DNA of 64,000 bases from Haliotis asinina (Eukaryota; Mollusca; Gastropoda; Lepetellida; Haliotidae), in the NCBI RefSeq assembly GCF_037392515.1, contig NC_090288.1:59133673-59197672 (forward strand), written 5' to 3'. Position numbers and translations under genes: made by a program. The notes below the pieces were generated by a model. The model saw nothing but the letters and a program-made list of their open reading frames with translations, did no database searches and was not told where the DNA came from. Shown piece by piece: positions 9,754 through 20,560 of the stretch. The number at the start of each line of letters is the position of its first letter. Positions within the stretch are counted from its first letter, which is position 1.

Positions 9754-12098
9754 CCTACATTGGAACATAGATATAAGACCGTCCTAGCGCTAAGATCGTC
9801 TCCTATATTGGAACATAGACATAAGGCCGTCCTAGCGCTAAGATCGTCTCCTATATTGGAACACAGACATAAGGCCGTCCTAGCGCTGAGATCGTTCCCT
9901 ATATTGGAACATAGACTTAAGGCTGTCCTAGCGCTAAGATCGTCCCCTATATTGGAACATAGACATAAGGCCGTCCTAGCGCTAAGATCGTTCCCTATAT
10001 TGGAACATAGACATAAGGCCGTCCTAGCGCTAAGATCGTTCCCTATATTGGAACATAGACTTAAGACCGTCCTAGCGCTAAGATCGTTCCCTATATTGGA
10101 ACATAGACATAAGGCCGTCCTAGCGCTAAGATCGTTCCCTATATTGGAACATAGACTTAAGACCGTCCTAGCGCTAAGATCGTCCCCTATATTGGAACAT
10201 AGACATAAGGCCGTCCTAGCGCTAAGATCGTCCCCTATATTGGAACATAGACATAAGGCCGTCCTAGCGCTAAGATCGTTCCCTATATTGGAACATAGAC
10301 TTAAGACCGTCCTAGCGCTAAGATCGTCCCCTATATTGGAACATAGACATAAGGCCGTCCTAGCGCTAAGATCGTTCCCTATATTGGAACATAGACTTAA
10401 GGCCGTCCTAGCGCTAAGATCTTCCCCTATATTGGAACATAGACACAGGGCCGTCCTAGCGCTAAGATAGAGCCTTACTGGAACATAGACTTAAGGCTGT
10501 CCTAGCGCTAAGATCGTCTCCTACATTGGAACATAGATATAAGACCGTCCTAGCGCTAAGATCGTCTCCTATATTGGAACATAGACATAAGGCCGTCCTA
10601 GCGCTAAGATCGTTCCCTATATTGGAACATAGACATAAGGCCGTCCTAGCGCTGAGATCGTTCCCTATATTGGAACATAGACTTAAGGCTGTCCTAGCGC
10701 TAAGATCGTCCCCTATATTGGAACATAGACATAAGGCCGTCCTAGCGCTAAGATCGTTCCCTATATTGGAACATAGACATAAGGCCGTCCTAGCGCTGAG
10801 ATCGTTCCCTATATTGGAACATAGACATAAGGCCGTCCTAGCGCTAAGATCGTCTCCTATATTGGAACACAGACATAAGGCCGTCCTAGCGCTGAGATCG
10901 TTCCCTATATTGGAACATAGACTTAAGGCTGTCCTAGCGCTAAGATCGTCCCCTATATTGGAACATAGACATAAGGCCGTCCTAGCGCTATGATTGTTCC
11001 CTATATTGGAACATAGACATAAGGCCGTCCTAGCGCTAAGATCGTCCCCTATATTGGAACATAGACTTAAGGCTGTCCTAGCGCTAAGATCGTCCCCTAT
11101 ATTGGAACATAGACATAAGGCCGTCCTAGCGCTATGATTGTTCCCTATATTGGAACATAGACTTAAGACCGTCCTAGCGCTAAGATCGTCCCCTATATTG
11201 GAACATAGACATAAGGCCGTCCTAGCGCTAAGATCGTTCCCTATATTGGAACATAGACATAAGGCCGTCCTAGCGCTAAGATCGTTCCCTATATTGGAAC
11301 ATAGACTTAAGACCGTCCTAGCGCTAAGATCGTCCCCTATATTGGAACATAGACATAAGGCCGTCCTAGCGCTAAGATCGTCCCCTATATTGGAACATAG
11401 ACATAAGGCCGTCCTAGCGCTAAGATCGTTCCCTATATTGGAACATAGACTTAAGACCGTCCTAGCGCTAAGATCGTCCCCTATATTGGAACATAGACAT
11501 AAGGCCGTCCTAGCGCTAAGATCGTTCCCTATATTGGAACATAGACTTAAGGCCGTCCTAGCGCTAAGATCTTCCCCTATATTGGAACATAGACACAGGG
11601 CCGTCCTAGCGCTAAGATAGAGCCTTACTGGAACATAGACTTAAGGCTGTCCTAGCGCTAAGATCGTCTCCTACATTGGAACATAGATATAAGACCGTCC
11701 TAGCGCTAAGATCGTCTCCTATATTGGAACATAGACATAAGGCCGTCCTAGCGCTAAGATCGTTCCCTATATTGGAACATAGACATAAGGCCGTCCTAGC
11801 GCTGAGATCGTTCCCTATATTGGAACATAGACTTAAGGCTGTCCTAGCGCTTAGATCGTCCCCTATATTGGAACATAGACTTAAGACCGTCCTAGCGCTA
11901 AGATCGTCCCCTATATTGGAACATAGACATAAGGCCGTCCTAGCGCTAAGATTGTTCCCTATATTGGAACATAGACATAAGGTCGTCCTAGCGCTGAGAT
12001 CGTCCCCTATATTGGAACATAGACATAAGGCCGTCCTAGCGCTAAGATCGTCCTCTATATTGGAACATAGACATAAGGCCGTCCGAGCGCTAAGATCG
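9754..12098. repeat. 48-bp satellite, subfamily B, about 49 monomers, open in one frame per strand
   Basis: Same 48-bp length and same GTCCTAGCGCTAAGATCGT half as subfamily A, but the other half reads CCTATATTGGAACATAGACA. One frame is open because 48 is divisible by 3 and the stops of subfamily A are absent. It encodes a 16-residue repeat, ILEHRHKAVLALRSFP. A 46-bp monomer with AGAGCCTTACTGG recurs at 10471 and 11621, 1150 bp apart (24 monomers), marking a second higher-order unit; the first unit is shorter (766 bp). The array ends at 12098 with CGTTTTTCGAACAG, which resembles the end of the MITE at 19502-19610. Coding use is unlikely. Confidence 0.95.
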
Positions 12099-12869
12099 TT
12101 TTTCGAACAGAACCCTGCACAATAAAGCAGCCTGTTTACTACCCAAGTGGCCCGAAATGGTACATCGATACCATGGTCGTGAAGTCCGGAAATAATTGCC
12201 ACATTTGGTTTTCTTTGTGTGCACGATGCCGTTTTATTTGGTTACATAGTCTTAAACATGCCCGATGGGTGATTTTGCTGGTTTGTTGTTGAAACGATTT
12301 ATTCACCACCGACGTAATAAGAACAGTAGGATATAACTACTCTGTTATTGTTACAACTAATGATTTTTGGGGGTTTTTTTTCGTTTTGGTTTTTTGTCTT
12401 TTTATTTTTGATAAAGTGTGAAACTAACATACAACAAGGAATTATGAAAAGTAACGACTGTATTCTGAAATTAACTAAAATTAACGTTAAAAACCAATAC
12501 AGATCACCACAATTTAACCATAATGGAAATATAAAGCAGAGTGGGCGTACAAATACAATGACAGGACAATATAGAAGCAGATGCAGTCGTTACAAGCATG
12601 GATGTGAGTGTTAATATTATTCACCAACCAGCTAATTATCTTCAACTAGTGATCTTCAAACCAAAACTTGAGGTGGGAATGATGGATGAAAAGGGATCTT
12701 CATACAACACCTGATCTCCGTGTAATGTGATTTGTAACATGATCACTTTGATATTCTAGATCATTTATTATGTAAATAGTTGACACATGTCTCGGATTTG
12801 GATTGGTCATTGAACTTCAGGTAAACAACAGCCTTTCTTAGATGACTGGCCAATGTCCAGTTATGTCAT
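12099..12869. other. No gene recognised
   Basis: Unique-looking AT-rich DNA with a T-rich run near 12365-12410. No family recognised in any frame. Confidence 0.6.
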
Positions 12870-13080
12870 TTGTGAGTGGGTTTAGTTCTACGCCGCACCG
12901 CAATATTGCGGCTGTATGGAGGCGGTATGTAATAATCAAGTTAGTGATCAACAGCATGAGCATCGATTTCGGGAATCAATGACAGGTGTCAACCAAGTCA
13001 GCCAGCATGACCACCCGATTCCGTTAGAGGACGCAAGCATTGGTTACTGAAGACAAATTTTAATCCGTATCTTCACGGGG
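12870..13080 (-). repeat. Abalone-type SINE-like repeat copy
   Basis: Starts TGTGAGTGGGTTTAGTTCTA and carries CGCCGCACCGCAATATTGCG, GATCAACAGCATGAGCATCG, GTCAACCAAGTCAGCCAGCA and GACCACCCGATTCCGTTAG, ending near CTTCACGGG. Same family as 6536-6745 and the best preserved of the three. Confidence 0.8.
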
Positions 13081-13154
13081 GCGGCGTCGGTAACCATGAA
13101 AACAGAGAGCAGTAACGCTTGAAACTGCTTCAGTTTTCACAACATTTCCACCGC

Positions 13155-13380
13155 GTCCGTGGTGTAGTGGTTAGAAGGTCCGCCCCGAGAGGGTAAAGGT
13201 CATGAGTTCTATCCCCCGCAGTTTCATACCAAAAGACGAGAAATACACTTTTTCGTCCATGCTTGGCGCTCGGCATTAATGACTGGTCGTCGTGGTGTGT
13301 ACTGTGTCTGAGTGGGGTATTCATGCTTAACTGTGGCATGGTATCTCATTGAGCTAGAACAATAAAACAGCTTAAGTCTG
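13155..13380 (+). repeat. tRNA-derived SINE
   Basis: The head TCCGTGGTGTAGTGGTTAG fits a Pol III A box and GAGTTCTATCCCC a B box, about 45 bp apart as in tRNA-derived SINEs. The body includes CATGCTTGGCGCTCGGCATT, also seen in part in the minus copy near 17868-17956. It does not fold as a clean tRNA, so it is not a tRNA gene. The right border is approximate. Confidence 0.7.
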
Positions 13381-14190
13381 GGCTACTACAAGCAGCCACA
13401 CATACCCACTCATACAGGTCGTCATATAAGACAATGCCAGATCCGTCAATGTAATTCATAACGAAATGTCCAAAGACTTGGTTCATCCCATTCAGCTCTT
13501 TAGCAGTTCAGAGCAATGTTCGTTGAGAGATATCGGTGTATGCTGACAGCGACGTACGACGATGTCGTTTGCCTGTGTCGTCTGCACAACGACGTCTTGC
13601 AATAATCCCACAGTCCGTCAGTGATGGAATAACACGTTGACATCGGATATGTAGTTTTCATCTGCTTAGCCAAGCATGCCCAAGTGAGAGGAACCTTGAT
13701 CATGGTTTCTTCACACAGTCGTTCTGATGAAAATGTCTTTTGTATCACTTGTCGTCCATGTCATCAACGTTAATTGTCTGTCGATAGTGTGACTGTTAAC
13801 TGTTGATTGCTGACTGCGATCCCGCCTTATTCCTGATGTCTCAGCATATGAACCAATACTTAATACTAACGAAGGGAATCATATTCACGCATAAAGGAAA
13901 TTAAATAGCGGCCAACAAACCTGTTGCTGATAATTTTGTATCATAGTCAACTTCATACAGCTTTACTCTAGATGACACGCCCGACAACCCTTGTCGGACT
14001 AAAAGAGTTGTGTCCAAATGTCGCTGTTTTTTAACGTGTACAGAAAGTTAATACATTCGTTCCATACGTCGTCTTTGTTACTGGAATTTGGGCATGTTGT
14101 TGTTTGACAGAAGAAGAATTCTAATGATCCATGACGTAGTGATACCAGCCTCGAACACGGACAATTTACCTTTATGTTTCAAAACTGTTA
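13381..14190. other. No gene recognised; likely 3' flank of the DUF288 gene
   Basis: On the minus strand this lies after the stop of the glycosyltransferase-like gene, so it should hold its 3' UTR. I see no clear polyadenylation signal close to the stop. No other coding signal is recognised. Confidence 0.5.
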
Positions 14191-16205
14191 TTACAATCCG
14201 ATTATGTGTCTCAAATGGGCTTCACTCTCATTAAAATATTTGTTGCAGAAAAAATGACTCGTGAAATGTGATTCAAGCGTTCCTAGTTTAAATGGATGAA
14301 GAAAAATATTTGTTTTGTTAAAGAAAAAGATAGAGAATGTTCTTTGGTCAGACATCCACAAACTGCCATCTTCGACCTTCAGGATCTCCTCAGACGGCTG
14401 GAGTCCCATGACAATATTAACATGAGCCAACTCGACCATAACTTCGTGCTTCAAGAACACGGAAGCAACATGTAGATACTGCTTTCTGAAAATCATTGGC
14501 AGGTAAATGAAGTCACAGCCTTGACGAAATACGTACGTATAGTTTTCTGAGTTTCTTTCAAATGTCTGTAAGTAAGAACGAAAAATGTCGTCTGTAATAC
14601 CGGAAACGGTCATGTTATTGATTTCATCGAATGTTTCTAAGATGGCAGATTTGCCGTATTCATAGCTCCACCATACCCACTCCGGTTCAATCTCGTCATG
14701 CGACAAGTTCAGCTTGTCCATTCCCTTATGAAGCCATATGACATTCCGTGGAAGATCAACAACATTCCATGGGTTCAGTAATGTATCATCACCAATCTGT
14801 ATGTATCCATTCACATCTAAATTGAGTTGCATCGTCAGCATTAAACATTCATAATAGAAATACCATCCCTTGCTGTAAGCCTCAATAAACGTAAGATGAA
14901 GGACATCTGGTACCCGACTCACGTGATATGTAAATGAACCAATCTCAGGACCACAGTATACAATATGTTTGAAATAACCTCTATACATTGATTCAAGAAG
15001 AGGTATATTTGTGTAAAAATCCGCCTCGTTGAAAGCTATAATAAGACATATGTCTGTGATTATCGGATCTGCATTTGTAAGAACAACATCGGGGCACTGT
15101 TCAGAAAACGATTGGTGTCCTGGTCTTGGCCCAGGGTGTGTTTCCTGTGTCAGAATGGACACTGTGTTAATCCTGTCTACTGGCAGGTTCCTGGTAGGCT
15201 CAATGTATCCAACACTCTGCAAGTCATTCAGCCATGCATATACAAGTTTCATATCAGACACGGTCCACAACGTGCCCTGTATCAGTGTTCTGGCAATGTC
15301 TCTCACACAGCCGAAGAAAGATATTGTATTATGGCATTTCCACTTCAATAGCGTATCTCGTAAATGCCTTAGATCTTCCGACGAATAATTTCGTGCCTTC
15401 CTGTTTTCTTCGTGTTTCCATGGGACTTCTGTGAACAATACATCTGTGTAGTCTCTCGGAATATTTTCTGCGCCCGTAATTTCAGATAAAAGTCTTTGTA
15501 TTAATACCTTGCCCAAGGCACCATATAGATTGTGGAAAAGTAGTCCCCAGAACATCGTGTATTTGAAGGAAGCAACAGACGAGTAGAGCAAGGTGAACAC
15601 AGGAGTCTGCCTGCCACCGGTGTCAAGGGAGGATGTCGTTGCGTACACATCGTCATCTCGGACACAAGAGTTCGGGCACAGTAGAGTGTACTTGTAGTAC
15701 AAGGACCATGGAACGAGGTCTGATCGTCCTTTGGTCCAAGCCTGCTTCATCTCGCTTGTAATTTGTCTATCGAGGAACATCTCCATGACCGTGTAAGTGT
15801 TTTGTGTGGTCAGAGTGCGGAGCTGGTTGTGTTCCTTCTGATTGTAGATGTACTTTGTATATATAACATTTGCTCCTTTAGATATTGCATAAAGATAGCC
15901 AGTTAGTCTCTTTGAATAGGTGCTGGGTGGTAGGTGACTCGCTATCGCGTAAGTTAATCTGTCTTGATTCGTTACGTCAAGGTAAATGCATCGCGGTGCT
16001 CTGAAACCATAATATGTACAGTTAGATTCGCAGACTGGAGGAATTCTAAACGATTTATGTCTCTCAGTCAATATTTCAGCCACATTTTGGCAGTGGACAC
16101 CGAGGAGCTGGTAACACATAAAGTACGCATGCAGAACATGAACTGGACCTTTACCTGGGTGTGACACGAGGACGTTTGACCAGTCTTTCACAGCAACAAT
16201 AATAC
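14191..16205 (-). CDS. DUF288/STELLO-like glycosyltransferase family protein, large 3' exon
   Basis: One open stretch of about 670 codons ending in TAA (14193-14191). It follows the order of the STELLO/DUF288 family (plant members are Golgi proteins tied to cellulose synthase; animal members are uncharacterised). Counting from the GTG codon at 16191-16189 as residue 1, landmarks are IYLDVTNQ (69-76), HLPPSTYSKRLTGYLYAISK (86-105), SFKYTMFWGLLFH (208-220), LLKWKCHNTISFFG (281-294), YAWLNDLQSVGY (318-329) and the DXD-like IGDDTLLNPWN (466-476). Seven N-glycosylation sequons suggest a Golgi-lumen protein. That GTG is only an internal Val; the frame runs back to an AG at 16207-16206, and the first in-frame ATG is residue 25. 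No membrane anchor lies in this exon, so upstream exons are expected. Base use gives no sign of recent transfer. Family call strong; substrate unknown. Confidence 0.8.
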
Positions 16206-16864
16206 CTTGTTTTCAAACTTTGTGCATGCACTACGGAGAGACAACGCCTCGTCTTCTATAAAGACGTACCTGATATTCATACATTGGAGTAAAGACATGC
16301 TTTAAAACATGAGGTTTGGGTGGGAAATAACACACGAGAGCGGGGGAAAACAACACAAATGCTCAAATCCTACAGGCTGTCTCCGACACAAAGCGACACA
16401 AAGAAGAGTTTTACATGGAGTATACACCTACAACAAGCAAGAGTTAAACTATTCTTGCTCAAAGGAAATATTGGACTCAAATCTATCACAGCTTCTTTTG
16501 GCTCAGAGGTTTTCTTTACAACATGTATGACTGGTTAGATCAAATGTGTCATATATGTTTGAGATGAGGATCCCTGAACTGAAATCAACAGCGTCAGCAA
16601 GATCCAGATAAACAAAACGATGCTTTATGTTCCTCAATATGTTTGAAACTAACAGACTGGAAATGAAGTGTAGGTTACTGGTCTTGAAGTGGCGTAAGTG
16701 TGTGTGCCTTGAAGAGAGTTCATGTATGTCACGACCTGTCAGTGAAATATAGGAGATAAATGGCACTTCTAAAATCCAACACGGGACAACCTATGCGCTT
16801 GTAGCTCTGAAATCAAGATGTATTGAGAAGTCGTCCAAAAGCATCTCTCTCTGATGCTAACGAT

Positions 16865-17060
16865 GGGGTCACATTGTGGTGTGTAGGAAGGGGCCACTGT
16901 GTAGTGTGTAGGAAGGGTCACATTGTGGTGTGTAGGCAGGGGTCATATTATGTTGGGAAGGAGGGGTCACATTGTGGTAAACAGGAAGGGTCACATTGTG
17001 GTGGGATGGAAAGGGTCACTTTGTAGTGGGTAGGCAGGGGTGACATTGTAGTGAGTACAA
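16865..17060. repeat. Degenerate G-rich minisatellite
   Basis: About seven copies of a roughly 26-29-bp unit near GGGTCACATTGTGGTGTGTA with GGAAG, diverging to the right. The plus strand is G-rich. Frames through it have no meaning as proteins. Confidence 0.75.
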
Positions 17061-17867
17061 AGTTTCTACACCGTTGACGGTACGACGGGGTTACATCGTT
17101 ATCGGTACAAATGGGTCACACAGTCACGGGCACGAAGGGGCAAAAGGGGTCACATCGTACTTTGACTTTCACTCACCGACACCAAGGTATTTCTCCGGAA
17201 AGGTCCCCACTGCCGACAAAGACGATGTTTACACCATGTTGTGTCAATGGCCTGCTTGTGTTTCCTGCACGACCTACCAATACCAACCAGGTATTGGCGA
17301 GGTTCCTGTGGAGAGGCGTGGCAACATAGGACTAGACATTCAAACTAAACAAAAAATGAACATGAAAGCATGGTATCTCCAGGACTCGTCAAACATTCCT
17401 TTTAAAGAGGAAATAAATAGAATAATTCAGTACTTGAAAATTGTGTGGGGAAACGTTATAAGCCAGATAAAATGCTAGAGGGGTTTGGCTGAAAATGTTG
17501 TCAGCCTGGACTGTTTATTTCCTTTTTAACTCGCTTTCGAGTTTACACCTTTCAACCAAAACGTATTTGTCCTAACCACAGAGGTGCTGTATATCAACAC
17601 ATTATATCCTGTAAGAACATATAATGGCATTGTCCCTGTGTGGAAGGGATTATATGATAAATGAGTACGGTTATGATAGTAAAGAGTAATGGATCATGCT
17701 TGTCAAATCAGGATCAAACCATCGACCAGTAGATCTTAGCATGTCTAAGGCACTCAGTGAACATCCACATGACCGCTAGAGCCTCCTTGTCATTTAAACC
17801 TTTCATAGTGAATATAGTGGGTGTGTAAGATGTTACATATATGTATATGTTACAATATTATTATCAC

Positions 17868-17956
17868 GTCGAGGGGGGAAATAGGCGCCAAGCACCTTCC
17901 GTATTGTAGGAAATCGAACACGGATGTTCTAACCACTAGGCTACCCGATCGCCAAA
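17868..17956 (-). repeat. tRNA-derived SINE fragment
   Basis: Read on the minus strand, GGGTAGCCTAGTGGTTAGAA is an A box and GTGTTCGATTTCC a worn B box, followed by GGTGCTTGGCGCC, which matches CATGCTTGGCGCTC in the SINE at 13155. Same family, truncated. Confidence 0.65.
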
Positions 17957-18061
17957 GTGAATACAAAAGATGAATACCAGAGCTTTCAACATATGAGAGA
18001 GTCAGTGATAAAGGTCAAAATGACACGAGAAAGATAACTTCGTGATATGTGACTTTGATAC

Positions 18062-18191
18062 CTTTCAAACAGTTGGTCCCAGCCATTATCAGTGATGTCA
18101 CTTCGCTTTGAGGTGTTCGTTAGATAGTGCAGGACAGCTGTGGACACAACGCTCACAAGTGTCAACGCTAGGAAACGTCGCCTCACCGGGT
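18062..18191 (-). CDS. Candidate signal-anchor exon of the DUF288/STELLO-like gene
   Basis: On the minus strand a 130-bp open block lies between a good acceptor (CTCTCTGTGAATTTCAG then ACCCGG) and a good donor (GAAAG then GTATCA). It encodes VRRRFLALTLVSVVSTAVLH followed by a polar stem: a short basic tail and a hydrophobic stretch, as expected for a type II Golgi enzyme. It lies 1.9 kb upstream of the large exon on the same strand. It has no ATG of its own, so a further 5' exon is needed. Its donor phase does not match the acceptor phase at 16205, so a small exon between them would also be required. Plausible but unproven. Confidence 0.3.
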
Positions 18192-18737
18192 CTGAAATTC
18201 ACAGAGAGGGAGTATATGAAAAATATGTCCGTTGTCAGACAGGACAATCGTATAATATATTTTAGGGCACTGACCGTTACACAGGAGGCGTGAAGATGTC
18301 CAGAGGCGTGAATATTGCATAACGGGCATAACGTTCAACGTTGCAAGTCATTATGCAGAGTTCGTACTGCAGATTATTTCCATGTCTTTAAGTGGACGAA
18401 ATTTTACGGCCGATATCGGCGACAACCTTGCCATATCACACATCGAGGCACAAACAGGTTAAACCTAAAATAGTCTGGACTCGACTCCTGTCGTTAAAGG
18501 CGGCGAGGATGTAGCTGCAAGGAAGTCTGTTGATGGGATTTCATTATAACACAAAGGAAGAAACTGGACAGCGCTGGTTGAAAGGCTCAGCTAATGTGGC
18601 CGTGCATTTACTTACTCGACATGTTGATGAATATCCGTGAGAGCAAAGCACGTGTTATCTTGCATGTCAAGACCCAGAGATAAGTAATACAAAAGACTAC
18701 ACAGTACACAGTTCAGATCGCATTGACATACTGTGCG
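18192..18737. other. No gene recognised
   Basis: Unassigned DNA between the candidate exon and the 33-bp minisatellite. If the DUF288 gene extends upstream, its first exon and promoter could lie here or beyond; I could not identify them. Confidence 0.4.
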
Positions 18738-19672
18738 TTGTGGTGTTGTCATTAGTGCAGTACTGGCAGAGCCAGGTGTATTTATAAGTGCAGCGTTGGC
18801 AGAGCCAGGTGTATTAATCAGTGCAGGGTCGGCAGAGGCAGATATCTTAATCAGTGCAGCGTTGGCAGAGCCAGGTGTATTAATCAGTGCGGCGTTGGCA
18901 GGACCAGGTGTAATAATCAGTGCAGCGTTTGCAGAGCCAGGTATTGTAATCAGTGCAGTACTGGCAGAGCCAGGTGTATTAATCAGTGCAGTGTTGTTGG
19001 TACTAAATGTTGTAATCAGTGAGCCACTGGTAGATGCAGGTGTTGTCATCAGTGCAGTATTGGTAGAATCAGGTGATGTTATCATTGTGGTATTGGTAGA
19101 GCCGGGTGTTGTAATCAGTGCGGGGTTGGCAGAGCCAGATGTCGTAATCAGTACAGCACTGATTGAACCAGGTGTTGTAATCAGTGCAGCTTTAGTAGAG
19201 CCAGGTGTAATAATCAGTGCAGTATTGGTAGAACCAGAAGTTGTAATCGGCCTAGCATAGATGGGATGAGGGCATAAAATAAAGCAAAACGTTGTTGGGA
19301 TCATATAATCGGTGTAGCATTCTTGGGGTTGGGTCATATAATCGGTATTGCATTATTGGGATCAGGTCACATAATCGGTGTAGCATTCTTGGGGTTTGGT
19401 CATATAATCGGTGTAGCATTGTTGGGATCAGGTCATATAATCGGTGCAGCATTGTTGGGATCGGGTCATATAAACGGTGTAACATTGTTAGGATCAGGGC
19501 CCTTATTCTCGAAGCGTTCGTAGCCCTAAGAATTCTTAAACTTTGACCGTAGGCAATGTGTAAAGAATGGGTTTCAGAAGTCCGTAGCGCTACGAACGTT
19601 TCGAGAATAGCTAGCCTGGTCACATGATCGGCGTAGCATTGTTAGGATCAGTTCATGTGATCGGTATAGCAT
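18738..19672. repeat. 33-bp minisatellite in two diverged blocks, interrupted by a MITE
   Basis: From 18738 to about 19258 there are some 15 copies of a unit near GCAGCGTTGGCAGAGCCAGG with TGTATTAATCAGT. From 19293 to 19497 the unit is near TCATATAATCGGTGTAGCAT with TGTTGGGATCAGG. Both are 33 bp and align along their length, so they are subfamilies of one array. Two more copies follow the MITE (19611-19672). Since 33 is 11 codons, both strands stay open; the 241-codon minus frame and 175-codon plus frame are explained by this. Confidence 0.9.
19502..19610. mobile_element. Short MITE with about 29-bp terminal inverted repeats
   Basis: The left end TTATTCTCGAAGCGTTCGTA pairs with the right end TACGAACGTTTCGAGAATAG, with a few mismatches over about 29 bp. 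The interior is about 50 bp with no coding capacity. It sits inside a 33-bp minisatellite unit (GGATCAGG on the left, TGGTCACATGATCGG resuming on the right), so it inserted after the array formed. Superfamily not assigned; the target duplication is unclear. Confidence 0.75.
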
Positions 19673-20159
19673 AAACTTCTGAAGTGGCATTTTAGAAGTT
19701 GGTATGATGAGGATGAGGACTTGTATGGATATCCAACTTCTTTCTTGCAATATATGCGACGTTTCGATGTAGATTCTAACACCGTTATCAAGCATCGCAC
19801 TTAGTCTCCATTACAGAATCTGTGTACCCGTCACTTTTTTATTCCGTTTACAAGCTAATAAGCGGTTAGTTCTACCGTAGACTCTACACAGAAGTATATT
19901 CATGTCGATGGGAGGCACCGAGAGAACCTGTTTTGTCTTGCACTTGCCGCAAAATAAACGTGATTACACTCGACACTTAATTTTGTCCCAGACAGTCGGA
20001 TTCAGACTGACCTTTACATCAGAAAGTCAAGTGGGGGTTGAATATTATCCAACAACTTGAAACAACAGTTATTTTTGTAGAACCGTACAAGAAACTCCTT
20101 TTTAAAATCTCTCTTGCGGTAAAGGAAGCCATGGTTTTTTTTCTGTTGTCAACTAACCT
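19673..20159. other. No gene recognised
   Basis: Unassigned. GTAGATTCTAACACCGTTAT near 19770 resembles CAGATTCTTACACCATTGTC near 29320, so part of it belongs to an unnamed dispersed repeat. Confidence 0.4.
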
Positions 20160-20560
20160 AAAACCGTAGTTATATGTACTATAAATATCTGCCATCATGT
20201 TTTCACTAACCAGATTCCTCAACGAGGAATTATTATGTAAAAAAAATCAATTCTTTTCTTATGTCATCATCGGGTTTCCTTCGCCCGGACGCTTGCTTAT
20301 TAATTATAGTGGATGCATTAAAGGCCAAATATAATGAAACTATGAGGCTGATACAGCGACGAAACCTAAGCAGAGAGTCTCTGTCGCCTACAGATGGAAC
20401 AAATGCGTCGTCGTGTCCGTCCATTTCTCGTACTCGGTTTACCTCAAACGCCATCATTTCACCTGACAAATATTTCGTATAATATTTTGATACTCAGCTG
20501 GCCATCGTAAATTTTGGAAATGTATGGATATATGTTAGACAGGCATGCTTCATATCCGAA
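20160..20560 (+). repeat. Dispersed repeat R1, copy 1
   Basis: Shares, in order, ATAAATATCTGCCATCATGT, GCATTAAAGGCCAAATATAA, TGAAACTATGAGGCTGATAC and CATCATTTCACCTGACAAAT with the minus-strand copies near 30651-31050 and 35450-35900. The copies are diverged and no terminal repeats were found. A frame through it (20261-20482) resembles part of a minus frame in copy 2 (LKAKYNETMRLI against LKAKFYETASLI), so a coding origin is possible. Confidence 0.6.

Larger units (their letters stand above)
16206..18061. other. Possible intron DNA of the DUF288-like gene; no further exon recognised
   Basis: If the exon at 18062-18191 is real, this is intron plus one missing small exon. It contains a G-rich degenerate array (16865-17060) and a minus-strand SINE (17868-17956). 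A minus frame at 16503-16766 includes FVYLDLADAVDFSSG, faintly like IYLDVTNQDRLTYA of the gene, but that is too weak to call. Confidence 0.4.

Noticed and set aside
7066-12098. CRISPR-like array
   Set aside because: Contiguous tandem monomers with no unique spacers, in eukaryotic DNA.
16503-16766. Duplicate exon of the DUF288-like gene (FVYLDLADAVDFSSG)
   Set aside because: Similarity covers about 15 residues and fails outside; no splice sites fit.
18612-19337. 241-residue Thr/Ser/Pro-rich mucin-like protein on the minus strand
   Set aside because: It is the reverse frame of a 33-bp minisatellite; the plus strand is equally open.
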